From the NCBI GenBank assembly GCA_946481735.1, contig CAMLOU010000095.1:1-17086 (forward strand): a stretch of DNA of 17,086 nucleotides, read 5' to 3'. The position numbers and the translations under genes are program-made. A model generated the notes under the pieces. That model made no database searches. It was not told where the DNA came from and saw nothing but the letters and a program-made list of their open reading frames with translations. This DNA is from an uncultured Cellvibrio sp. Its GTDB lineage: Bacteria; Pseudomonadota; Gammaproteobacteria; Pseudomonadales; Cellvibrionaceae. Below, piece after piece: positions 1-7,245 of the stretch (within the stretch, counting starts at the first letter, position 1; each line of letters begins with the position of its first letter).

Positions 1-6
1 CAAAAT

Positions 7-1161
7 TTATTGGTTGGCCGTGGGTGTGATGAGTACCGGTTTGATGCAGCCGTCGAGTTTGTCGGAAAAAATGCGGTAGGCGTCGGCGGCGTCTTCCAGG
101 GGAATGCGGTGGGTGATCAGGGCTTTAGGATCGATGATGCCGTTTTGCACGTGTTCAATCAGCCGTGGCAGCAAGCGTTTTACCGAGGCCTGGTTTGCGC
201 GCAGGGTGATGCCTTTATTTAATATATTGCCCATCGGCACTAAATTTCCGGTGGGGCCGTACACACCAACCACCGAAACAATGCCACCTTTTTTTACCGA
301 GTTAATCGCCCACTGCAAGGCTGTGGCTGAGCCGGCTTGCAGTAACATTTTGCGGCCGGTGATGGTTTGCATCGCACTGCCGGCGGCTTCGGCGCCGACG
401 GCATCAATGCAGACGTCGGCGCCGAGTGAGTCGGTAATTTTTTTGATAAAAGCCACCGGGTCTTCGAGCGATAAAAAATTATAGACTTCGCATTGCGCGT
501 AATTTTTTGCAAATTCCAAACGGTAATCGAGTTGATCGATCACAATCACCCGACCCGCGCCGAACAGCCACGAACAGCGCGCAGCCATAATGCCAATCGG
601 TCCAGCGCCAAAAATTACTACAGTATCGCCGCGTTGAATGCCACCCATCTCCGCCGCCTGGTAACCGGTGGGAACAACATCGGTCAATAACACTGCGTCG
701 TCGAGATCCATCTCCGGTGGAATCGGAGTGGGGCCGACATTGGCGTAAGGCACGCGTACGTATTCGGCTTGGCCACCGTCATAGCCGCCGGCAATGTGAG
801 AGTAACCAAAGATGCCGCCCACGGCGGTGGCTTGCGAATTGGACTCGTGGCAGTTGCCGTATAAACCCTGTTTACAAAAAACGCAGCGGCCGCAGGCAAT
901 ATTAAACGGCACGATGACTCTGTCGCCGACGCGAATGTTGTGCACATCCGCACCGATTTCTTCGACGACGCCGACAAATTCGTGACCAAATGTGCTGCCG
1001 ACGCGCGTATCCGGCACGTTGCCGTTATAGAGATGCAAATCGGAGCCGCAAATGCAGGAGCGCGTTACGCGCACGATGGCATCTTCCGGGTGAAGAATGT
1101 CCGGCATGGGTTTTTGCGAAACCCGCACGCGTTGTGGACCTCGATAGTTCATGGCGAGCAT
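7..1161 (-). CDS. Zinc-dependent alcohol dehydrogenase, formaldehyde-dehydrogenase-like MDR family
   Basis: This is a 384-residue medium-chain dehydrogenase/reductase that should oxidise an alcohol or aldehyde with NAD(P) in the cytoplasm. Visible marks are the catalytic-zinc Cys38 in CGSD, the GHE motif (His60-Glu61), Asp161 as a probable further zinc ligand, and four structural-zinc cysteines at 90, 93, 96 and 104. The Rossmann GAGPIG loop lies at 185-190 and Asp209 ends the second beta strand, which favours NAD over NADP. The long form with an insert around 105-130 resembles the glutathione-independent formaldehyde dehydrogenase-like subgroup; the true substrate cannot be read from sequence. 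The ATG at 1161 is chosen because AGAGGA lies about 8 bases upstream; an ATG three codons later has poorer spacing. The gene is divergent from the diguanylate cyclase across 256 bases, and its stop is almost at the window edge. Confidence 0.9.
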   Translation of the reverse strand: MLAMNYRGPQRVRVSQKPMPDILHPEDAIVRVTRSCICGSDLHLYNGNVPDTRVGSTFGHEFVGVVEEIGADVHNIRVGDRVIVPFNIACGRCVFCKQGLYGNCHESNSQATAVGGIFGYSHIAGGYDGGQAEYVRVPYANVGPTPIPPEMDLDDAVLLTDVVPTGYQAAEMGGIQRGDTVVIFGAGPIGIMAARCSWLFGAGRVIVIDQLDYRLEFAKNYAQCEVYNFLSLEDPVAFIKKITDSLGADVCIDAVGAEAAGSAMQTITGRKMLLQAGSATALQWAINSVKKGGIVSVVGVYGPTGNLVPMGNILNKGITLRANQASVKRLLPRLIEHVQNGIIDPKALITHRIPLEDAADAYRIFSDKLDGCIKPVLITPTANQ

Positions 1162-1417
1162 GCGTTGTGTCCTCTTAAAAAGCGAAACGAAAAGATGAAA
1201 ACCAGAAATCGCTTTAAAAGCTGACCGTGCAAAAAACTAAAGGTTGACGGAATTTTGGCAATTGTTCGATTTTTTTCAGGCGAGGGTTGATAAAGGCGTA
1301 ACTGTTGGCGGATTTAGCTTTATTTATGGAGTTATGAGAATTCTTCTCAATTTATTCGTGGCGCAATTTTCTTTGTTTGTCAGTGGCAATCTGGATTTTT
1401 TCTACAATACTTAGGGC

Positions 1418-2752
1418 ATGCCGTTGGTTGCGATTCCCCCTCCTATGAAAAAACTCAACACCCTGAACCTGGTGCTGCTGTTAGCGATTATTGCGTCTGT
1501 GTGTGCGATAGGGCTGCAAAAGTATCTGCCCAAGAAAACCATTGTGGTGGTGCCAAGTGCACAGCATTACGACACCTTCTATTACCTTGCGGCACCCGAA
1601 GGCAGCAAGACGCGCTTTGAATTTATCGACCAAAGCAAGCACCAGTGGCGTTGTATCAGTGAGGAATTGGAAGGCTGGCTGGTGTGCAGTTTTTCGATGG
1701 TGCTTGTTAAAGATGTCACCAAGGGCTGGGATTTATCCAGCTATTCCACCATTAATATCAAGTTGAACTACACCGGCCCGGCCAGAAAGATGCGGGTGGT
1801 ATTGCGCCATTATGATGAGCGTTTCAGCACCCTCGTGGACAGCAACAGCTCCAAATTTCAATTCGTTATGCTGCGTCAGGAGGACTTCAACAAAAAGATC
1901 AGCATCAATTTGAGCGAGTTCACCGTGGCTGAATGGTGGGTCGAGCAATTCGATCTGCCCCGTCATTTAGCGCGCCCTGACGTCAGTAATGTGGTGTTTA
2001 TCGGCATTGAATTTGTCGAGGGTTTGCCGCCGGGCAATCATGATGTGACCGTGGAATCGCTGAGTTTCACCGGGGATTTGATCTCGCCGGAGCATTGGTA
2101 CCTGGGTATTCTGGTGGTCTGGATATTGTCTGGCCTGCTGGTGATAGGCGTGCGGATGGTCCGGCTGAAGCAGGAAGGCCAGCAAGCGAAACAGCGGATT
2201 AATGAGCTGGCAGTCAGTAATTCGCGCTTGCAAACAGAAAAGTCGCGCTTCCAGACACTATCGAATCTGGACGCCCTGACCGGTATCTACAACCGCTACG
2301 CTATTGATAAAAGCATCACCCAATTGCTCGCCGACCCGCGCAAAAGTTCCATCGCCTTGATTATTATCGACATCGACCACTTCAAACGGATCAACGACCG
2401 GCGCGGCCACGATGTGGGCGACAACATCCTTAAACAATTTACCTTGATTGTGAGCAGCAATATTCGCAGCGAGGATATCTTTGGTCGCTGGGGCGGTGAG
2501 GAATTTATCCTGATCTGCCCCAAGACCAGCATCGATAACGCGTTTTATCTGGCGGAAAAAATTCGCAAGATCATCAGCGATACTGTGTTTGAAGAAGAGA
2601 AGCCAGTAGCGATTACCGCCAGCTTCGGCGTCGGCACCATCCAGCAAGACGAGGATTTTGCCTCCGCGTTCAAGCGGGTCGATGCTGCGCTCTATAAAGC
2701 CAAATCCGTCGGCCGAAATTGCACCATCATTGCAGAGACGGAGCAGCCATAA
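1418..2752 (+). CDS. Membrane-bound diguanylate cyclase with periplasmic galactose-binding-like sensor domain
   Basis: This protein makes cyclic di-GMP from two GTP. Domains in order: a membrane segment at about 16-34, a periplasmic beta-rich domain at about 45-222, a second membrane segment at about 227-247, a short coiled linker at 250-282, and a GGDEF domain from about 283 to 438. The active-site loop is GGEEF (359-363), so catalysis should be intact. Five residues before it is RSED (350-353), an intact RxxD product-inhibition site. The periplasmic part, with alternating strands such as those near 111-130 and 190-217, resembles CIA30/CBM11-type galactose-binding-like folds. A carbohydrate or cell-wall signal is therefore plausible but inferred. 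The start is uncertain: the ATG at 1418 has only AGGG almost touching it, and the ATG at 1445 begins right before the hydrophobic stretch but has no clear ribosome site. A TACAAT at 1403-1408 could be a -10 box, but no -35 stands at normal spacing. Confidence 0.9.
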   Translation: MPLVAIPPPMKKLNTLNLVLLLAIIASVCAIGLQKYLPKKTIVVVPSAQHYDTFYYLAAPEGSKTRFEFIDQSKHQWRCISEELEGWLVCSFSMVLVKDVTKGWDLSSYSTINIKLNYTGPARKMRVVLRHYDERFSTLVDSNSSKFQFVMLRQEDFNKKISINLSEFTVAEWWVEQFDLPRHLARPDVSNVVFIGIEFVEGLPPGNHDVTVESLSFTGDLISPEHWYLGILVVWILSGLLVIGVRMVRLKQEGQQAKQRINELAVSNSRLQTEKSRFQTLSNLDALTGIYNRYAIDKSITQLLADPRKSSIALIIIDIDHFKRINDRRGHDVGDNILKQFTLIVSSNIRSEDIFGRWGGEEFILICPKTSIDNAFYLAEKIRKIISDTVFEEEKPVAITASFGVGTIQQDEDFASAFKRVDAALYKAKSVGRNCTIIAETEQP

Positions 2753-2759
2753 ACCGCGG

Positions 2760-3680
2760 TTAACGGTCCGGCAACGGGATAAATTCCGTCTCGCCGGGCA
2801 CTCGGGCAAACCGCCCCGCCTGCCAATCCGCCTTGGCCTGTTCAATGCGCTCGCGGCTGCTGGACACAAAATTCCACCAGGCGATACGCGGGCCATCAAG
2901 CGGCTCACCCCCAACCACCACCAGTTGGGTTTCTTCATCGGCGCGGAAGGTCACCTCGCTGTTTTCCCGCAATACCAACATGCGCCCGGCAGCGTAAGTT
3001 TCACCGGCCAGGGTGATCTCACCTTTGACGACATAAATCGCCCGCTCGGCGTAGTCGACATCCAGCTTAAGCACCTTGCCCTGATGCAAGGCAATATCCA
3101 CATACACCAAGGGCGACAAGGTTTTAACCGGTGAATCCACGCCAAACGCATGCCCCGCCAACACCCGAATCCGCGCCCCATCCCGATCCAGCTCTGGCAA
3201 ATCCTCCGGCGGATAATGCACAAACGACGGCTCAACCTCCTCATGCGCCTTCGGCAAGGCCACCCACAACTGCAACCCCTCCAACACCTGATGCTGCTGC
3301 CGCGCCTGATCACTGCTGCGCTCCGAATGCGTAATCCCCCGGCCCGCCGTCATCCAGTTAATCGCACCGGGTGTAATCAGCTGCGTGCAACCGAGGCTAT
3401 CGCGATGCAGGATCGAACCGCTGTACAAATAGGTCACCGTCGCCAACCCGATATGCGGATGCGGCCGCACATCCATCCCCTGACCCACACCAAAATGCGC
3501 CGGCCCCATATGATCAAAAAAGATAAACGGCCCCACCATCTGCCGTTTACCCGACGGCAACACCCGCCGCACTTCAAAATCACCCAGATCGCGCGCCTTG
3601 GGCTCAATAATCAATTCCACCGGCGACACATCGCCAGCATGGTCCACACATTGGGGTTCTGCATCGGGGAGCCAGCTCAT
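2760..3680 (-). CDS. Pirin family protein (cupin, possible quercetin 2,3-dioxygenase)
   Basis: A 306-residue bicupin of the pirin family. The four iron ligands of the N-terminal cupin are present: His74 and His76 in RPHPH, then His118 and Glu120 in THSE. The TAGRG stretch before His118 is also typical. Family members bind Fe(II), and some oxidise quercetin or act as redox-sensitive regulators; the physiological role here is unknown. The C-terminal cupin covers about 190-260 and has no obvious metal set. The start is well supported by AAGGAG 7 bases upstream of the ATG. The gene converges on the diguanylate cyclase with only 7 bases between stop codons, which sit around a short AACCGCGGTT palindrome. 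It lies just downstream of the fadE terminator, so its own promoter would have to lie in the 3' end of fadE, or it depends on read-through. Confidence 0.92.
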   Translation of the reverse strand: MSWLPDAEPQCVDHAGDVSPVELIIEPKARDLGDFEVRRVLPSGKRQMVGPFIFFDHMGPAHFGVGQGMDVRPHPHIGLATVTYLYSGSILHRDSLGCTQLITPGAINWMTAGRGITHSERSSDQARQQHQVLEGLQLWVALPKAHEEVEPSFVHYPPEDLPELDRDGARIRVLAGHAFGVDSPVKTLSPLVYVDIALHQGKVLKLDVDYAERAIYVVKGEITLAGETYAAGRMLVLRENSEVTFRADEETQLVVVGGEPLDGPRIAWWNFVSSSRERIEQAKADWQAGRFARVPGETEFIPLPDR

Positions 3681-3695
3681 GGTTTCTCCTTCTGG

Positions 3696-3721
3696 AAAAA
3701 AGCCCCTACTGGAGGGGCTTT
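3696..3721 (-). terminator. Intrinsic terminator after fadE
   Basis: The sequence can form a perfect 8-base stem (AAGCCCCT at 3700-3707 with AGGGGCTT at 3713-3720) and a 5-base loop, extendable by one A-T pair. Read on the minus strand the stem is followed at once by six T residues (positions 3701 down to 3696), the classic Rho-independent layout. It starts 9 bases beyond the fadE stop and ends about 15 bases before the pirin start codon. Confidence 0.85.
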
Positions 3722-3729
3722 ATCAAACA

Positions 3730-6132
3730 TTAAATCGAATCAAACGCATCCGTCAGCAAACAATCAAACCGACGCGCGTCATACTCCAGCAAACGCGCCA
3801 CATCACCCTGCTGGATAATATTCTTACTCGCCGCATCCTGCAGCCGCGCCTCCAGCGTCGCACCCGCCAGCTTCCCGCTACTCTGGGCACGCGCAAAGGT
3901 ATTCCACAATGGGCCAAGCGACAGCAACATCTGATAGGTGCTTTCCACCCGACCCGTCGCATCATCCGGGTCCATATTGCGATACACAAAGGTACCCAGA
4001 TGCTGACGCACCGGATTATCTTCCATGATCAAGTCACCCATCTGACGGGTCAACTCATCGCTGGGCTTGGCGACAATACGCCCGGTGGGGAAAGTCGCCA
4101 GCTTCAAGGCACCCGCCACAAGGCGTACCGGGAAGTTCTCATAGAAATCGATCAAGGCTTCCTGGGCTTTATAGAGCGCCAGGGTGATCGCGTATTCCGC
4201 GTGGATATCCTCTTCTTTGGTGCGCACATGGGCAGAGTGATACTTGAGGATCGAACAGGCGATAAACAGCTGGCTGTGCACGTCACCCAGACGCGCCGAC
4301 AACAACTCACGACGTTTCAGGTTGCCACCCAGGATTGCCAACGCAAAATCCGAGGTGACCGCCAACGACGCGCTGAGGATATTGATGCGCTGGTACCAGC
4401 GGGTGCTGAAGTTATCCGCATTGGCCGGGGCTTCACTGAAATGGCCGCGAGTAACGCCCAGCACTTTGGTGCGCACCAGGTTGCTGAACACATGGCCTAA
4501 ATGATGGATGAACAGGCGATCAAAGGCTTCCAGATCATCCGCCTGCATGGCCTGCATTTCTTCGAACAGATAAGGATGACAGCGCATTGCGCCCTGACCG
4601 AAGATCATCAAGGAGCGGGTCAGGATGTTAGCCCCTTCCACGGTAATCGCTACAGGAATGCTCTGGTACGGGAACGCGAGGAAGTTACGTGGGCCAAGCT
4701 GGATCGCGCGGCCAGCAACGACGTCCATGCTGTGATTGATCAAGCGACGCATGATTTCTGTGGCATGGTATTTCGCCATGGCGGTCATCACCGCTGGCGC
4801 GCCGGATTCCAGGCCCTTGGTAACTAGATGACGCATGGCTTCCAGCGTATAGGCGCCGCCCGCGATATCAGCGGTAGCTTCCTGAACGCCTTCAAACTTG
4901 CCGACTTCCATATTGAACTGGCGGCGAATACGCGCAAACGCGCCCACCATGCGATAGCTCATCTCACCGCTGGCAGTAGCCAAGGCGGGCAAGGAAACAC
5001 CGCGACCGGCACCCAGACATTCGATCAACATACGCCAGCCTTTACCGGCCATGGGCGCACCGCCGATGATCCAATCTACCGGAATAAATACATCGGTGCC
5101 CATTACCGGGCCGTTCATAAAGGGCGAGCCGGGATTATGGCGCTGACCGATTTCCACACCGGGGTGGTTAGCGGGCAAGAGCGCGCAGGTGATGCCGTAT
5201 TCTTTCTTGGACGGGTCACCCAGCAGGCCGTCCGGGTCGACCAGTTTGAAGGCCAGGCCAACCACGGTGGCGACAGGGGCCAGGGTGATCCAGCGCTTGT
5301 TGAAGGTCAGGCGCAAGCCGATCACTTCCTTACCTTCGAATTCGCCTTTGCAGACGATACCCACATCGGGAATGGAGCCCGCATCAGAACCCGCTTCCGG
5401 GCCGGTCAAACCAAAACAGGGAATTTCTTCACCGCGCGCCAAACCGGGCAACCAGCGGTGCTTTTGCTCGTCGGTACCGTACTTCATCAACAGCTCGCCC
5501 GGGCCGAGGGAGTTAGGCACCATGGCGGTCACGGCAGCGGTGATGGAGCGGCTGGCGATCTTGCTCATCACGCGGCTCTGCGCGTAGGGGCTGAAGTCGC
5601 GGCCACCGAACTCCTTGGGAATAATCAGGCCGAGGAAGCCTTTGTCTTTCAGGTATTGCCAGGCTTCGGGAGAGAGGTCTTTGCGGTTGTTGTGGATGTC
5701 CCACTCGTCCAGCAGGGCACAGAGTTCGGTCACTTCGTTATCGAGGAAGGATTGTTCTTCCGCCGTTAACTGCGGCAGGCCGATCTGGGCAAACTGGTTC
5801 CAGTCCGGCTTGCCACTGAAGATATCTTTTTCCCACCAGGTGGTACCCGCTTCCAGCGCTTCGCGTTCGGTGACGCTCATGCTGGGCATGGATTTTTTGA
5901 GGACCTCAAATACCGGCTTGGTCAGGATCGGCCGACGCAAGGCGGGCACGTTCAGAATCAGCAGCACCGCCGCCAGGGGAACGACCAGCCACAATGACCA
6001 CATCGCCGGGGATAACACCCCCAACACCAGCCAGGCCACCACCACAATAGCCGAGGCCGCCGGCAAGGGGACCTTACGGTACAGGAGGACACTGATCAAA
6101 ATCAGGATAAGTAGCAACGACAGCAACAACAT
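3730..6132 (-). CDS. fadE: Acyl-CoA dehydrogenase FadE
   Basis: FadE catalyses the first step of fatty-acid beta-oxidation, FAD-dependent conversion of acyl-CoA to trans-2-enoyl-CoA. At 800 residues it matches the long FadE type of E. coli (about 814), not the ordinary 380-residue acyl-CoA dehydrogenases. Two hydrophobic segments at about 1-17 and 24-61 give the usual membrane-associated N terminus. The flavin/substrate region carries the GLTGPEAGSD motif (241-250). The motif TVEGAN at 497-502 places Glu499 as the likely catalytic base, by comparison with family members. FGQGAMRCHP follows at 511-520, and the long C-terminal extension of this subfamily is complete. The ATG at 6132 is preceded by AGGAG at good spacing. 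The gene ends at a strong terminator. I saw no convincing FadR- or PsrA-type operator in the 288 bases upstream. Confidence 0.96.
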   Translation of the reverse strand: MLLLSLLLILILISVLLYRKVPLPAASAIVVVAWLVLGVLSPAMWSLWLVVPLAAVLLILNVPALRRPILTKPVFEVLKKSMPSMSVTEREALEAGTTWWEKDIFSGKPDWNQFAQIGLPQLTAEEQSFLDNEVTELCALLDEWDIHNNRKDLSPEAWQYLKDKGFLGLIIPKEFGGRDFSPYAQSRVMSKIASRSITAAVTAMVPNSLGPGELLMKYGTDEQKHRWLPGLARGEEIPCFGLTGPEAGSDAGSIPDVGIVCKGEFEGKEVIGLRLTFNKRWITLAPVATVVGLAFKLVDPDGLLGDPSKKEYGITCALLPANHPGVEIGQRHNPGSPFMNGPVMGTDVFIPVDWIIGGAPMAGKGWRMLIECLGAGRGVSLPALATASGEMSYRMVGAFARIRRQFNMEVGKFEGVQEATADIAGGAYTLEAMRHLVTKGLESGAPAVMTAMAKYHATEIMRRLINHSMDVVAGRAIQLGPRNFLAFPYQSIPVAITVEGANILTRSLMIFGQGAMRCHPYLFEEMQAMQADDLEAFDRLFIHHLGHVFSNLVRTKVLGVTRGHFSEAPANADNFSTRWYQRINILSASLAVTSDFALAILGGNLKRRELLSARLGDVHSQLFIACSILKYHSAHVRTKEEDIHAEYAITLALYKAQEALIDFYENFPVRLVAGALKLATFPTGRIVAKPSDELTRQMGDLIMEDNPVRQHLGTFVYRNMDPDDATGRVESTYQMLLSLGPLWNTFARAQSSGKLAGATLEARLQDAASKNIIQQGDVARLLEYDARRFDCLLTDAFDSI

Positions 6133-6370
6133 AGGTTTCTCCTAACTGCTCACAAAGATGAGACATGCCCGACTCGGGAGGCAAAGGCCAAAACAATCAC
6201 TGTTAAGACCACAACACTGTACGACCGCAAACTGGCTGCCCAATTCAGGTGCCGGCGCGTTTCATAACAATAGCCCATTGCACCTGTTTACGGCACGCAA
6301 TAATTCACGGATTTTGTCACCTTGGCGCGTCATGAACCTTTGGTCAAACGGGTGCAGGGTTATACGGAGG

Positions 6371-6405
6371 GAAAAGACAGGCCGGTCACCCTGATGGACA
6401 ACCGG
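6371..6405 (-). terminator. Possible weak terminator after the sortase gene
   Basis: About 15 bases after the sortase stop, the minus strand can fold 6405-6382 into a 10-pair stem (CCGGTTGTCC with GGGTGACCGG, three of the pairs being G-U) with an ATCA loop. A modest T-rich stretch, TCTTTTC, follows about 4 bases further on. The interrupted T-tract and the wobble pairs make this a weak candidate. The rest of the 288-base gap up to fadE shows no gene or recognisable site. Confidence 0.35.
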
Positions 6406-6420
6406 GGCGGAAAGGCGGGG

Positions 6421-7245
6421 CTAGAGCGAAAAACTCAAGCTGCCCCTTTCGGTAGTTTGCTGGGGGTAAGGCTGCTGTGCTGGCATCAGCTCGGCGTCAT
6501 TCACTTCACTCGCCCACACCACCAGGCGCAGGGGTCCGTTGGGATCGAGGGCATCGAAGGGGTAGCAGGTCACCAGCACCAGGCCGGAGGCCGGGTAATC
6601 GGGCAATTGCAGTGGCGTGTGGCGGGAATCCACTATCTGGCGTTGCTCAATGCGATAGGTCAGCTCGCGGCCATCGCGGGTTTGCACATACAGGGCGTCC
6701 CCCGGCTGGATGTCCTTGAGAAACCGGAAGTGGGTATCGCGATGCCCGCCGATAACGCTGATGCCCTCCCCCGGCAATGCCGTGCCTTGGAGGTGACCGG
6801 GACCAAAGGCGAGAGAATTGCCCTGGGCACCTTCGAGCACAAAGAGATCCACCCCCTCCTCCGGCAGGCGCAAGCGGGCTACCGGATGCGTGTCCGCCCA
6901 AGGCCAGGGTTTGATCGCCTGGTTGGGACGCGCGCTATTCTCCCAGGCCTGCGCGATCAGCCATTGGGCCAGTTGCGCCTTCACCAGAATCCAGCCCGCG
7001 TTGCCCCACTGCCAGACCACCAATATCACCAGCACGAGACTGAACACTGACAACCGGGAACGGCGGCGTTTGGCCGGCGCTTTTGTTGCCGGCGCATGGC
7101 GCAACACGCGGCGGCGTGAACCCAGAAGATCGCCGCTCAAATCGAGGGGCTGGTGATCCGTTATGCCCGGTTGTACATCAGGGCTACCGGAGTTTTGCTC
7201 AGCTGGTACACCCACCATACGGTGGCAGAGGTAGCGTCTAGCCAT
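6421..7245 (-). CDS. Class GN-type sortase (marine proteobacterial sortase)
   Basis: This is a transpeptidase that cleaves a C-terminal sorting signal on its dedicated substrate. The catalytic triad is visible: His168 in GGHRDTHF, Cys227 in LVTCYPF and Arg240 in NGPLRLVV. A single membrane anchor lies at about 66-82, just after a basic RRRSR stretch, so the catalytic domain (about 100-250) faces the periplasm. The start at 7245 overlaps the stop of the substrate gene by 8 bases (ATGGCTAG). GGAGGTG lies 6 bases upstream, so the start is firm and the two genes are translationally coupled. This start gives an unusually long cytoplasmic N-terminal extension of about 65 residues that is rich in basic residues and proline. 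Family assignment rests on the motifs and on the neighbouring vWA substrate and two-component pair. Confidence 0.93.
   Translation of the reverse strand: MARRYLCHRMVGVPAEQNSGSPDVQPGITDHQPLDLSGDLLGSRRRVLRHAPATKAPAKRRRSRLSVFSLVLVILVVWQWGNAGWILVKAQLAQWLIAQAWENSARPNQAIKPWPWADTHPVARLRLPEEGVDLFVLEGAQGNSLAFGPGHLQGTALPGEGISVIGGHRDTHFRFLKDIQPGDALYVQTRDGRELTYRIEQRQIVDSRHTPLQLPDYPASGLVLVTCYPFDALDPNGPLRLVVWASEVNDAELMPAQQPYPQQTTERGSLSFSL

Noticed and set aside
4828..5769. Long open frame (313 codons) on the plus strand, with another at 3598-4500
   Set aside because: Both lie antisense to fadE, whose protein is clearly conserved through the whole stretch. Their translations show no family motif and are rich in His, Gln and Gly, as expected from reverse-frame reading of GC-rich coding DNA.
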